DNA from: Flavobacterium reichenbachii
GTDB taxonomy: Bacteria > Bacteroidota > Bacteroidia > Flavobacteriales > Flavobacteriaceae
NCBI RefSeq assembly: GCF_002217435.1
Contig: NZ_MUHF01000018.1
Span: 31,074-95,073 of the forward strand
Direction of reading: 5' to 3'
Length of the DNA stretch: 64,000 nt
The translations under genes and the position numbers were made by a program. The notes beneath the pieces were generated by a model that searched no databases, had not been told where the DNA came from, and saw only the letters and a list, made by a program, of their open reading frames with translations. Positions 27,188 through 35,493 of the stretch are shown here, in pieces (position 1 is the stretch's first letter; each line of letters opens with the position of its first letter).

Positions 27188-27195
27188 TATATTTG
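27188..27195 (+). promoter_or_regulatory. -7 box of purB
   Basis: TATATTTG (TAnnTTTG) followed by C, 33 bp before the purB ATG at 27221. Only a weak TTTC stands at the -33 distance. Confidence 0.55.
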
Positions 27196-27220
27196 CACCT
27201 TTCGAAAAAACAACATAACA

Positions 27221-28567
27221 ATGACTACTCTAAACGAATTGAACGCTATATCGCCAATTGACGGAAGATATAGAAATAAAACTCAAAACCTGGCTCCTTT
27301 TTTCTCTGAAGAAGCACTGATAAAATACCGTGTATTGGTTGAAGTTGAATACTTTATTGCATTATGCGAAGTACCATTACCACAACTTGCAGACGTTAAC
27401 CCTAATTTGTTTGACAGCCTGCGCAGCATCTACAAAAATTTCTCTACTGAAGATGCTCTTTGGATCAAAGAAACAGAGAAAGTAACAAATCACGATGTAA
27501 AAGCTGTAGAATATTTTATTAAAGATGCTTTTGAAAAACTTGGGTTATCCCAATACAAAGAGTTTATTCACTTCGGTTTAACTTCTCAGGATATTAATAA
27601 TACTGCCATTCCACTTTCTACAAAAGATGCTTTTGAGCAGGTTTATATGCCTTCTTTAATTTCTTTAATTTCAAAACTAAAAGAATTAAGTGTAGAATGG
27701 GCAGCTATTCCAATGTTGGCTCGTACCCACGGCCAGCCGGCTTCTCCTACTCGTTTAGGAAAAGAAATCCTGGTTTTTGTTGAGCGTTTAGAAGAGCAGA
27801 TGCGTTTGTTGTTCAACATTCCGTTTGCAGCCAAATTTGGCGGTGCGACAGGAAACTATAATGCACATCATGTAGCATATCCTCAAATTGACTGGAAAAA
27901 ATTCGGAAATAAATTTGTTGAAACTGACTTAGGTTTACATCATTCATTTCCAACAACACAAATAGAACATTATGACCATTTTGCTGCCTTTTTTGACGGT
28001 TTAAAAAGAATCAATACAATCATTATCGACCTAGATCGTGATATCTGGACGTATGTATCGATGGATTATTTTAAACAAAAAATCAAAGAGGGAGAAATTG
28101 GATCCTCTGCAATGCCTCATAAAGTAAATCCGATAGACTTTGAAAACTCTGAAGGAAACTTAGGTATCGCAAATGCTATTTTTGAACATTTAGCAGCCAA
28201 ACTGCCTGTTTCCAGATTACAGCGTGATTTAACAGACAGCACTGTTTTACGTAATATTGGAGTCCCGATAGGACACACGATCATTGCTTTTGAAGCTTCT
28301 TTGAAAGGTTTGAATAAACTTCTATTAAATGAAGCTAAATTTGCTGAAGATTTAGAGCGAAACTGGGCGGTTGTAGCCGAGGCAATCCAGACAATTCTTC
28401 GTCGTGAAGCGTATCCTAATCCTTATGAAGCGTTGAAAGGTTTAACAAGAACAAATGAAGCGATTGATAAAAATGCAATTCATAATTTTATTGCGACTTT
28501 AGAAGTTTCTGATGCTGTAAGAGCAGAATTATTGCAAATAACTCCTAGTAATTACACAGGAATTTAA
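27221..28567 (+). CDS. purB: Adenylosuccinate lyase
   Basis: 448 residues, usual for the long PurB type. ELNAISPIDGRY at the N-terminus, HFGLTSQDINNTA, the catalytic ARTHGQPASPT and the fumarase-superfamily signature GSSAMPHKVNPIDFEN are all intact. It cleaves adenylosuccinate and SAICAR in purine synthesis. It has its own promoter box and a strong terminator, so it forms a single-gene unit. Confidence 0.97.
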   Translation: MTTLNELNAISPIDGRYRNKTQNLAPFFSEEALIKYRVLVEVEYFIALCEVPLPQLADVNPNLFDSLRSIYKNFSTEDALWIKETEKVTNHDVKAVEYFIKDAFEKLGLSQYKEFIHFGLTSQDINNTAIPLSTKDAFEQVYMPSLISLISKLKELSVEWAAIPMLARTHGQPASPTRLGKEILVFVERLEEQMRLLFNIPFAAKFGGATGNYNAHHVAYPQIDWKKFGNKFVETDLGLHHSFPTTQIEHYDHFAAFFDGLKRINTIIIDLDRDIWTYVSMDYFKQKIKEGEIGSSAMPHKVNPIDFENSEGNLGIANAIFEHLAAKLPVSRLQRDLTDSTVLRNIGVPIGHTIIAFEASLKGLNKLLLNEAKFAEDLERNWAVVAEAIQTILRREAYPNPYEALKGLTRTNEAIDKNAIHNFIATLEVSDAVRAELLQITPSNYTGI

Positions 28568-28590
28568 ATAAAACCTAAAATATTTTGTCA

Positions 28591-28624
28591 AAAAAAGCTA
28601 TCTTTATCGAGATAGCTTTTTTTA
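28591..28624 (+). terminator. Terminator after purB
   Basis: AAAAAAGCTATCT and AGATAGCTTTTTTT pair around TTATCG, giving a 13-bp stem with a T run. Confidence 0.92.
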
Positions 28625-28743
28625 TTGAATTTGATTGAAAACTAGCTCATGCTGAAATAGAAAGCTTTTTATAAAAAACTTTTTTTAATTAAAAGCTGAA
28701 AAATATAAGCTGGAAATAGCTGCTTAAAAATACCACTTATTAT

Positions 28744-30981
28744 ATGTTTGCATTAAACGCCGCTGCAGAAACTACACATCATTTACAACCTTTGATCAGC
28801 GACCTTGGATTAATTCTGATGACCGCCGGAATTGCCGTGCTCCTATTTAAGAAAATGAAACAGCCCCTCGTGCTGGGATATTTGATCGCTGGATTTTTAG
28901 CTGGAAATCATTTTGATTTTTTTCCTTCTATTACAGACATGAAAAGTGTAGAAGTATGGGCAGAAATCGGCGTTATCTTTTTGTTATTTAGTTTGGGGCT
29001 CGAATTTAGTTTTAAAAAATTAATGAAAGTCGGAGGAACTTCTTCCATAACCGCCATTACCCAAATCCTTTTTATGACACTGATTGGTTATTGTGTGGGA
29101 CAATGGATGGGATGGGGAAAAATGGACAGTATTTTTCTCGGAGCAACACTTTCTATTTCTTCTACAACTATCATTATTCGTGCTTTTGACGAATTAGGAG
29201 TAAAAGGAAAAAAGTTTGTTGGAATTGTATTTGGCGCTCTAATTGTAGAAGATATTGTGGCTATTTTAATGCTGGTTTTGTTATCGACAATTGCGGTAAG
29301 CGATCAGGTTTCGGGAACTGAATTATTACAATCAGTTTTAAAATTAATTTTCTTTTTGATTATATGGTTTTTAGGCGGAATTTTTATTATCCCAACCATC
29401 TTAAAAAAAGCCAAACATCTTTTGACTGATGAAATGCTTTTGATTATTTCTCTTGCACTTTGTCTGATGATGGTAATTTTTGCTGCCAATGTTGGTTTTT
29501 CGCCTGCTCTCGGTGCTTTTATTATGGGTTCTATTATTGCTGAAACCACTCAGGCAGAAAAAATTGAACATTTAATTCAGCCGGTAAAAGATTTATTTGG
29601 TGCTGTTTTCTTTGTATCAGTTGGTATGTTAATCAATCCGGAGACTTTGGTAACCTATGCATTACCAGTAGCGATTATAACACTTTTAACTATTTTCGGA
29701 AAAGCATTTAGTTCTTCTATAGGAGCTTTATTATCAGGACAACCGCTCAAACAATCTGTTCAAACTGGAATGAGCTTGGCGCAAATTGGAGAGTTTTCTT
29801 TTATCATCGCAACATTAGGAATGACATTAAAAGTTACCAGTGATTTTCTATACCCAATAATTGTTGCCGTGTCTGCGATTACAACTTTTACAACTCCGTT
29901 TTTAATTAAATATTCTGAATCTTTTGCTCAGTTTTTAGAACAAAAAATGCCAAAAAAATGGGCTAAAAACATTAACCGATATAGTGTAAATGCCCAAGCG
30001 ATTAAATCGGTCAGTACCTGGCAGATTGTATTGCGATCTTCAATAACACAAATTATACTGCATACCATAATTATCACAGCGATCATTTTGTTATCATCAA
30101 AATTTGTGGCGCCTTTGGTAGAAGATACCCGATTCGGAAACACTTTAGCAGCACTTATCACTCTAGTTATTATTGCGCCATTTTTATGGGCTCTTTCATT
30201 GCGACGCGTTAAGGTTGAAGAAGTAGAATCTTTGTGGGAAGAACGTAAATACAGAGGTGCACTTTTGATGCTGATTTTAATCAGAATGAGTCTCGGATTA
30301 TTTTTCGTTGGTTTTTTATTGAATATTTTCTTTTCTCCTTTGATCGCTTTTATAGCATTAATTATTGCTATCGCCGCCTATCAGATATTCCCTAAGAAAT
30401 TAAATGATCAATATCATAAAATCGAAAGTCACTTTTTGAAAAATCTGAACGATCGCGAAAACAAAAAATTAGACCGAAGATATGCAAATTTAATGCCTTG
30501 GGATGGCCACATGTCTATTTTTGATATTGGAAAAGAATCGAATCTTGCCGGAAAAACTTTAGAAGAATTAAAAATTCGGGAACTTCTGGGAATTAATATT
30601 GCATATATCAGACGTGGGGAAGTTACGATTCCGATTCCATCAAAAAATGAGCGCTTGTTTCCTGGAGACGAGATTTCTGTAATTGGCACTGATGCCCAGA
30701 TTGCAGAATTTACCAAATACTTAACTCAAAACGAAAATGAAGCCAGAAAAATCGAAGAATCTGAAATTGTTTTACGTCAGTTAGAAATTTCTCAGGAAGA
30801 ATTTACACAAAAAAGCATTGGACAATTTAGAGGAAAAACAGGTGGAATGGTAGTAGGAATTGAAAGAAATGGTAATCGTATCTTAAACCCTGAATCTAGT
30901 TTACTTTTACAGCCAAATGATATTATCTGGGTTGTTGGTGACAGAAAAAAAATAGCTGATTTGATTAGAGCAAATAGATAG
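28744..30981 (+). CDS. CPA2-family monovalent cation:proton antiporter with C-terminal TrkA-C domain
   Basis: 745 residues. Residues 15-390 form a Na+/H+ exchanger domain of the CPA2/KefB type with about 12 membrane segments (VWAEIGVIFLLFSLGLEFS, FVGIVFGALIVEDIVAI, SLAQIGEFSFIIATLG). After a cytoplasmic spacer (SFAQFLEQKMPKKW), four further membrane segments occur at about 435-580. The soluble C-terminus ends in an RCK_C/TrkA-C-type domain (NGNRILNPESSLLLQPNDII); I see no nucleotide-binding RCK_N domain. K+ or Na+ efflux is the expected role. It has no operon partner, and a word-repeat element follows. Confidence 0.88.
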   Translation: MFALNAAAETTHHLQPLISDLGLILMTAGIAVLLFKKMKQPLVLGYLIAGFLAGNHFDFFPSITDMKSVEVWAEIGVIFLLFSLGLEFSFKKLMKVGGTSSITAITQILFMTLIGYCVGQWMGWGKMDSIFLGATLSISSTTIIIRAFDELGVKGKKFVGIVFGALIVEDIVAILMLVLLSTIAVSDQVSGTELLQSVLKLIFFLIIWFLGGIFIIPTILKKAKHLLTDEMLLIISLALCLMMVIFAANVGFSPALGAFIMGSIIAETTQAEKIEHLIQPVKDLFGAVFFVSVGMLINPETLVTYALPVAIITLLTIFGKAFSSSIGALLSGQPLKQSVQTGMSLAQIGEFSFIIATLGMTLKVTSDFLYPIIVAVSAITTFTTPFLIKYSESFAQFLEQKMPKKWAKNINRYSVNAQAIKSVSTWQIVLRSSITQIILHTIIITAIILLSSKFVAPLVEDTRFGNTLAALITLVIIAPFLWALSLRRVKVEEVESLWEERKYRGALLMLILIRMSLGLFFVGFLLNIFFSPLIAFIALIIAIAAYQIFPKKLNDQYHKIESHFLKNLNDRENKKLDRRYANLMPWDGHMSIFDIGKESNLAGKTLEELKIRELLGINIAYIRRGEVTIPIPSKNERLFPGDEISVIGTDAQIAEFTKYLTQNENEARKIEESEIVLRQLEISQEEFTQKSIGQFRGKTGGMVVGIERNGNRILNPESSLLLQPNDIIWVVGDRKKIADLIRANR

Positions 30982-31008
30982 TTTTTTTTTAAAGGAATTA
31001 AGATACTG

Positions 31009-31165
31009 AGTTTCTGAGGCACTAAGAGTTTATCTCTTTGGGTAATCTAGAAATTTAGCTTTTTGCTTTTTTTCAAAAGATACTAAGGCGCTAAGTTGGA
31101 AAGTTTCCAAGAGTTTTATTCTCTTAAATTCTTACCAACTTAGCACCTTAGAAATTTAGCAGCTT
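31009..31165. repeat. Word-repeat stem-loop element (CTAAG type)
   Basis: Between the antiporter and the convergent peroxiredoxin gene. Arms 31083-31103 (CTAAGGCGCTAAGTTGGAAAG as two 10-nt words) and 31131-31151 pair at 19 of 21 positions. Outside them, further diverged copies of the same words (TGAGGCACTAAGAG, TTAGAAATTTAGC) extend the fold-back. Confidence 0.75.
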
Positions 31166-31174
31166 TAAAAAAAA

Positions 31175-31813
31175 CTACTTATTGGGCTGCGGTGTCAAAC
31201 GCAGGTAAGGTTTTATAGGTGTATGCCCTTTTGGAAATTTTGCCGGAATATCACTGTCTGGAACTGCAGGCGAAATCACCACATCTTCTCCGTCTTTCCA
31301 GTTTGCAGGAGTTGCCACACTGTAATTTGCAGTCAATTGTAAACTGTCTATTACACGTAATAATTCGTCAAAATTTCTTCCTGTAGAAGCTGGATAAGTC
31401 AGGGTTAATTTGATTTTTTTATCGGCGCCAATTACAAAAACAGAACGTACAGTAAACTTATCACTCGCATTTGGGTGAAGCATATCATACAAATTAGCTA
31501 TTTTTTTATCTTCATCTGCGATAATCGGGAAGTTAACTTCTGTGTTTTGAGTTTCATTAATATCTTTAATCCACTCTAAGTGCGAAGCTAAACCATCTAC
31601 ACTCAGTGCGATAACCTTAGTATTTCTTTTGACAAATTCCGGAACATAGTTCGCAACAGTTCCCAATTCTGTTGTACAAACAGGAGTAAAATCTGCCGGA
31701 TGTGAGAATAAAACACCCCAAGAATCTCCCAACCATTCGTGGAAATTAATTGGTCCTTGTGTTGTTTCTGCCTGAAAATCTGGAGCTATATCGCCTAATC
31801 TTAATGTTGACAT
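31175..31813 (-). CDS. 1-Cys peroxiredoxin (Prx6/AhpC-TSA family)
   Basis: 212 residues. The peroxidatic cysteine is Cys46 in HPADFTPVCTTELG, with catalytic Thr43 and Arg in the RSVFVIG block. It is the only cysteine in the protein, so this is a 1-Cys enzyme that must be reduced by an outside thiol. The C-terminal extension (AVPDSDIPAKFPKGHTPIKPYLRL) is the Prx6-type dimerisation domain. It is cytoplasmic and reduces H2O2 and organic peroxides. It appears to be transcribed alone from the 110-bp upstream gap, where I see no clear promoter box. Confidence 0.94.
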   Translation of the reverse strand: MSTLRLGDIAPDFQAETTQGPINFHEWLGDSWGVLFSHPADFTPVCTTELGTVANYVPEFVKRNTKVIALSVDGLASHLEWIKDINETQNTEVNFPIIADEDKKIANLYDMLHPNASDKFTVRSVFVIGADKKIKLTLTYPASTGRNFDELLRVIDSLQLTANYSVATPANWKDGEDVVISPAVPDSDIPAKFPKGHTPIKPYLRLTPQPNK

Positions 31814-31924
31814 AATTTATAGTTTTTAGTTCCTCTAAAATTAACTAAAAAATGCAACGAGAAAACAATCAATATTTAAAATATTGTTAAAGTTCTACTT
31901 TACCTATATAATTAGTAATTACAA

Positions 31925-32836
31925 TTAAATAAAGCTCAATACAAAATACCAAACAGCCAGCGTTACAAAAGAAATTGGTATTCCAAACCCAATCATCATA
32001 CTGCTTAATTTAGGTTTTAATCCGTAAGTAGAAGCTAAAATTGCCCCTGTGATCATTGGCGCCATTGCCATTTCCATAATGGTAATTTTAATTTCTTCAG
32101 AATTCTGTTTAAATACAAAAACATATAAAACAAAAATTATAAGCGGTGCAAAAATCAAACGATAAAAAAGTCCAAGTTTCAAAAACTTCCAATGCTGGCT
32201 TTTCCTGTCAAAAGTAAGTTGTAATCCTACGGACAATAAAGCTAGAGGCGTAACCAAACTACCGATTTTTAATAAAACAGATTGAAGACTATCATTCAAA
32301 TTATATTCAAAAATATTTAACAGACAAGCAGTTATAAAAGTTAGAAACGGAGGAAATAGTATTATTTTTTTTATAATTCCAAAAGTATCCGGAGTTCCTT
32401 TTGAATAAAAAGCCGCTACAAAAACTCCCAATGTAGAAACAACAACAAATGTTCCCGGCTGATCTACCAAAACTGCAGTTTCTAAACCTCGTTTTCCAAA
32501 CAAAGCTTCGATAATTGGATAACCAAGAAAGGAAGAATTACTCAATCCTGCCGTAAGAATTAAACAGCCTGTAAGTTTTTTAGACCAGCCCAATCGTTTT
32601 CCGAGAAAATGAAAAAAGAAAAAAGCAAGAACAAAAGTAATCCACCCCGCTCCTATCGGAAACAATAAATCGTTACTCCATTTTATTTTCGGAATATGAT
32701 ATAAGGTAATGGCAGGAAGGCAAAAATAAATGACAATTTTATTTAAAACCTTATAGATATGGGTCGGAAAACGTTTTACTCTTTGCAAAAGTAAACCCAA
32801 AAACAAGAAGAAGAATATTAGAATAAAATTGTTCAT
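31925..32836 (-). CDS. AEC family transporter (auxin efflux carrier superfamily)
   Basis: 303 residues with about ten membrane segments in two similar halves. FLGYPIIEALFG and the C-terminal APMITGAILASTYGL are the crossing helices typical of the family. Bacterial members move organic acids such as malate; the substrate here is unknown. It is divergent from the Rrf2 regulator gene, with 117 bp between start codons, so the regulator may also control it. Confidence 0.85.
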   Translation of the reverse strand: MNNFILIFFFLFLGLLLQRVKRFPTHIYKVLNKIVIYFCLPAITLYHIPKIKWSNDLLFPIGAGWITFVLAFFFFHFLGKRLGWSKKLTGCLILTAGLSNSSFLGYPIIEALFGKRGLETAVLVDQPGTFVVVSTLGVFVAAFYSKGTPDTFGIIKKIILFPPFLTFITACLLNIFEYNLNDSLQSVLLKIGSLVTPLALLSVGLQLTFDRKSQHWKFLKLGLFYRLIFAPLIIFVLYVFVFKQNSEEIKITIMEMAMAPMITGAILASTYGLKPKLSSMMIGFGIPISFVTLAVWYFVLSFI

Positions 32837-32851
32837 AGCTTAGAATCATCA

Positions 32852-32859
32852 CAAAAATA
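32852..32859 (-). promoter_or_regulatory. -7 box for the AEC transporter gene
   Basis: On the minus strand this reads TATTTTTG (TAnnTTTG), 16 bp upstream of the start codon. No well-spaced -33 element is seen. Confidence 0.4.
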
Positions 32860-32926
32860 AGGTTTTATAAAACAACGGAGAAGTTTAATTTTTAGTTAAA
32901 ATTATTTTTTAACCAATAAAACATCT

Positions 32927-32934
32927 TATATTTG
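32927..32934 (+). promoter_or_regulatory. -7 box of the Rrf2 regulator gene
   Basis: TATATTTG exactly fits TAnnTTTG, 20 bp upstream of the ATG at 32954. It overlaps the first base pairs of the palindrome at 32933. Confidence 0.6.
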
Positions 32935-32951
32935 TAACATATTTTATTACA
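32933..32951. promoter_or_regulatory. Operator-like palindrome 1 (TGTAA-N9-TTACA)
   Basis: TGTAACATATTTTATTACA lies between the -7 box and the start codon of the Rrf2 gene. A second copy at 33382-33400 matches at 17 of 19 positions. Its position would block transcription, so auto-repression by the Rrf2 protein is the simple reading. Confidence 0.65.
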
Positions 32952-32953
32952 GT

Positions 32954-33361
32954 ATGATTTCAGGTAAGTTTGCCATAACGATTCACATTCTAACGCTACT
33001 CACTAAATTCCCTAATGACTTTTTGTCTTCTGAATTTATTGCGGGAAGTATCAATCTGAATCCTGTTTTGGTGAGAAAAGAGATTGCCAACCTAAAAGCA
33101 AATCATATTGTAGAAAGTAAAGAAGGTAAAAATGGAGGTACAAAGCTAGCGGTTGATTCTTCTAAACTGACTTTAAAAGAAATTTTTGAAATGACTTTTG
33201 AAACAATAGGTTTGGGGTACGCTAAAAACCAGCCGAATCCAGATTGTCCGGTAGGAAAAAAAATCAATCAGAATCTAGACGCTTTGTACAGTGAAATGAA
33301 TCAAAAAGTCAGCGCACAGCTGGAAGGAATTTCTTTAGAAGATTTTTCGAATCAGTTCTAA
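32954..33361 (+). CDS. Rrf2 family transcriptional regulator (YwnA-like)
   Basis: 135 residues. The N-terminal winged helix (FAITIHILTLLTKF..SSEFIAGSINLNPVLVRKEIANL, then the GKNGGTKLA wing) is clear. Unlike IscR or NsrR it lacks the three-cysteine Fe-S cluster; its single Cys98 sits in a DCPVG motif, as in B. subtilis YwnA-type members. It is therefore probably a redox- or electrophile-responsive repressor, not an Fe-S sensor. It is followed by an NAD(P)-binding oxidoreductase, the same pairing as ywnA-ywnB. Operator-like palindromes precede both genes. Confidence 0.88.
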   Translation: MISGKFAITIHILTLLTKFPNDFLSSEFIAGSINLNPVLVRKEIANLKANHIVESKEGKNGGTKLAVDSSKLTLKEIFEMTFETIGLGYAKNQPNPDCPVGKKINQNLDALYSEMNQKVSAQLEGISLEDFSNQF

Positions 33362-33381
33362 ACTATTTTTTTAACCAAAAC

Positions 33382-33400
33382 TGTAACATTTTTTATTACT
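33382..33400. promoter_or_regulatory. Operator-like palindrome 2 (TGTAA-N9-TTACT)
   Basis: TGTAACATTTTTTATTACT lies in the 56-bp gap between the Rrf2 gene and the oxidoreductase gene. It is a 17-of-19 match to palindrome 1, and both are preceded by a TTTTTTAACCAA tract. Confidence 0.6.
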
Positions 33401-33417
33401 AAATAAATTTATATATT

Positions 33418-34059
33418 ATGAAAATCGCAATTATTGGAGCAACAGGATTTGTTGGCTCAGCCATCTTAAACGAATTAGCAGACAGAAAGCATGAAATAAC
33501 TGCTATTGCAAGAACTCCAAAAGACAGTACAAACGCAGCGTGGGTTGCTGCAGATATTTTTAATACTGAGGCTTTGGCAGAAATTCTAAAAGGTCACGAC
33601 ACTGTAATTAATGCATATAATCCTGGCTGGACAAACCCGAACATATATGATAATTTTCTTGCAGGTTCTAAAGCGATACAGGAAGCGGTTAAAAAATCGG
33701 GTGTTAAACGTTTTATCACAATTGGCGGTGCAGGAAGTTTATTTGTTGCTCCAGACTTACAAGCTGTTGACACTCCAGATTTTCCTAAAGAAATCTATCC
33801 TGGTGCCAATGCTGCAAGACATTATTTAAATATTATTAAAGAAGAAAAAGATTTAGACTGGGCATTCTTTAGTCCTGCTTTTGAAATGCACGCCGGAACT
33901 ACGACAGGAAGAACAGGAAAATATCGTTTAGGACTTGAAAATCCAGTTTTTAATGATGAGCAAAGAAGCATTTTATCTGTTGAAGATTTAGCAGTGGTTA
34001 TTGCTGATGAAACAGAAAATCCAAAGCATCATCAAGTTCGTTTTACGGCTGGCTACTAA
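33418..34059 (+). CDS. NAD(P)-dependent epimerase/oxidoreductase (NmrA/YwnB-like)
   Basis: 213 residues. The N-terminal Rossmann motif is IAIIGATGFVGSAILNEL (GxTGxxG). AINAYNPGW-type strand ends and KRFITIGGAGSLF match the atypical SDR group that includes YwnB and biliverdin reductase B. The usual YxxxK dyad is not obvious (the nearest is AARHYLNIIK), so catalysis is uncertain. It is co-directional with the Rrf2 gene, which probably represses it through the palindrome at 33382. A role in detoxifying electrophiles or quinones is inferred from that pairing. Confidence 0.87.
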   Translation: MKIAIIGATGFVGSAILNELADRKHEITAIARTPKDSTNAAWVAADIFNTEALAEILKGHDTVINAYNPGWTNPNIYDNFLAGSKAIQEAVKKSGVKRFITIGGAGSLFVAPDLQAVDTPDFPKEIYPGANAARHYLNIIKEEKDLDWAFFSPAFEMHAGTTTGRTGKYRLGLENPVFNDEQRSILSVEDLAVVIADETENPKHHQVRFTAGY

Positions 34060-34070
34060 GACTTTTGTTA

Positions 34071-34160
34071 GCCAAGAATTACACAAATTTCCAACAATTA
34101 TTTTTTATTAATGTCCGTTTTGTGCATAACAAATTAGTGGAAATTCGTGTAATTCGCGGC
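34071..34160. repeat. Word-repeat stem-loop element (ATTACACGAATTT type)
   Basis: Arms 34071-34092 and 34139-34160 pair at 19 of 22 positions (for example GAATTACACAAATTTCC with GGAAATTCGTGTAATTC), with a 46-nt loop. It directly follows the oxidoreductase gene and could end its transcript. Confidence 0.8.
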
Positions 34161-34170
34161 AAACTAACTT

Positions 34171-34201
34171 TTTGAAACTGTTTTTGTTTTCTGTACTTTT
34201 A
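34171..34201 (+). promoter_or_regulatory. Promoter of meaB
   Basis: TTTG (34171-34174), a 19-bp spacer, then TACTTTTA (34194-34201; one mismatch to TAnnTTTG). Transcription would start about 13 nt before the TTG start codon at 34221. Confidence 0.55.
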
Positions 34202-34220
34202 CAATACCAAAAAGTACATT

Positions 34221-35306
34221 TTGCCGACTTCAAAAAAACAATCAAGCAGTTTACAAGAAAAACCTGGAATTTCGTCTCCCGAAATCACCAATATTGCAGC
34301 TATTAATCAAATTAAAAACAAGCGCAGAAAACAACCTTCTTCTCAAGAATTGATTAAAGGCATTTTAGAAGGAAACAGAACTTCATTGAGCCGAGCTATT
34401 ACTTTAATCGAAAGCACAAATCCCGAACATGCTGCAAAGGCAAACGAAATTGTAAACGGCTGTTTAGCTCACGCAAACAAATCGGTTAGGATTGGAATCA
34501 CGGGAGTTCCGGGAGTTGGAAAGAGTACTTTTATTGAAGTCTTTGGTAAGTTTTTAACCGCTTTGAATAAAAAAGTGGCCGTATTGGCAGTTGATCCAAG
34601 CAGTTCCCTTTCGCACGGAAGTATTTTAGGAGACAAAACGCGCATGGAAGAATTAGTCAAAGACGAAAATGCTTTTATTAGACCAAGTGCCTCTGGTGAT
34701 ACTTTGGGCGGTGTGGCGAGAAAAACACGCGAAACAATTATTTTATGCGAAGCAGCAGGTTTTGATACAATAATTATTGAAACAGTTGGAGTTGGGCAAA
34801 GTGAAACAGCCGTTCACAGTATGGTTGATTTTTTTCTTTTATTAAAAATTTCCGGCGCCGGCGATGAACTTCAAGGCATTAAACGCGGGATTATGGAAAT
34901 GGCAGACGCAATAGTAATTAACAAAGCAGATGGTGACAACATCAAAAAAGCAAATTTGGCGAAATTAGAGTTTAATAGAGCTTTACATTTATTTCCTGCT
35001 AAAAAATCTGCATGGACTCCAAAAGTTAGTACTTGCAGTGCGATTACTAAAGATGGAATTTCAGATATATGGAAAACGATTTCTGATTATTTTGAGATGA
35101 CAAATGAAAGTGGATTTTTTCAGGAAAAAAGAAAAGAGCAAAATCAGTTTTGGCTGATGGAAACAATAAACGAACAATTAAAATCAAACTTTTATAATCA
35201 GCCTGAAATTATTTTACAATTAGAAGAAAACAAAAAAGCAGTTCAAAATGATGAAATGTCCCCTTTTGCAGCAGCTCAGGAGTTATTGAAATTGTATTTT
35301 AAATAA
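34221..35306 (+). CDS. meaB: Methylmalonyl-CoA mutase-associated GTPase MeaB
   Basis: 361 residues. The Walker A motif is GVPGVGKST (95-103), with AVDPSSSLSHGSILGDKTRM following and IIETVGVGQSE as the switch region. NKADGD is the base-recognition motif. MeaB is the G-protein chaperone that gates adenosylcobalamin delivery to methylmalonyl-CoA mutase. The mutase genes are not in the window, although the adenosyltransferase is (18756). The start is TTG at 34221; no upstream ATG is in frame. Confidence 0.93.
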   Translation: MPTSKKQSSSLQEKPGISSPEITNIAAINQIKNKRRKQPSSQELIKGILEGNRTSLSRAITLIESTNPEHAAKANEIVNGCLAHANKSVRIGITGVPGVGKSTFIEVFGKFLTALNKKVAVLAVDPSSSLSHGSILGDKTRMEELVKDENAFIRPSASGDTLGGVARKTRETIILCEAAGFDTIIIETVGVGQSETAVHSMVDFFLLLKISGAGDELQGIKRGIMEMADAIVINKADGDNIKKANLAKLEFNRALHLFPAKKSAWTPKVSTCSAITKDGISDIWKTISDYFEMTNESGFFQEKRKEQNQFWLMETINEQLKSNFYNQPEIILQLEENKKAVQNDEMSPFAAAQELLKLYFK

Positions 35307-35308
35307 AA

Positions 35309-35482
35309 GGTTCAAAGCATCAAAGGTTCAGAGGTACAAAGGTTTTCGTCATTAAGCGAAGAAATAATCCTTCTAAAACTTCAAAAAAAAAGAAAAGGTT
35401 CAAAGCATCAAAGGTTCAAAGCGACAAAGTTTATATACTCTGTTTCTTTGAACCTTTTTTCCTTTGTTCCTCTGAACCTTTG
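35309..35482. repeat. Word-repeat stem-loop element (CAAAGGTTCAGAGG type, copy 1)
   Basis: Between convergent meaB and the LTA-synthase-like gene. Outer arms 35321-35342 and 35461-35482 pair at 21 of 22 positions. The left side has tandem diverged copies of AAAGGTTCAAAGCAT; the right side has their complements. The core is shared with the element at 59175-59337. Confidence 0.85.
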
Positions 35483-35493
35483 TCCCTCTAAAC

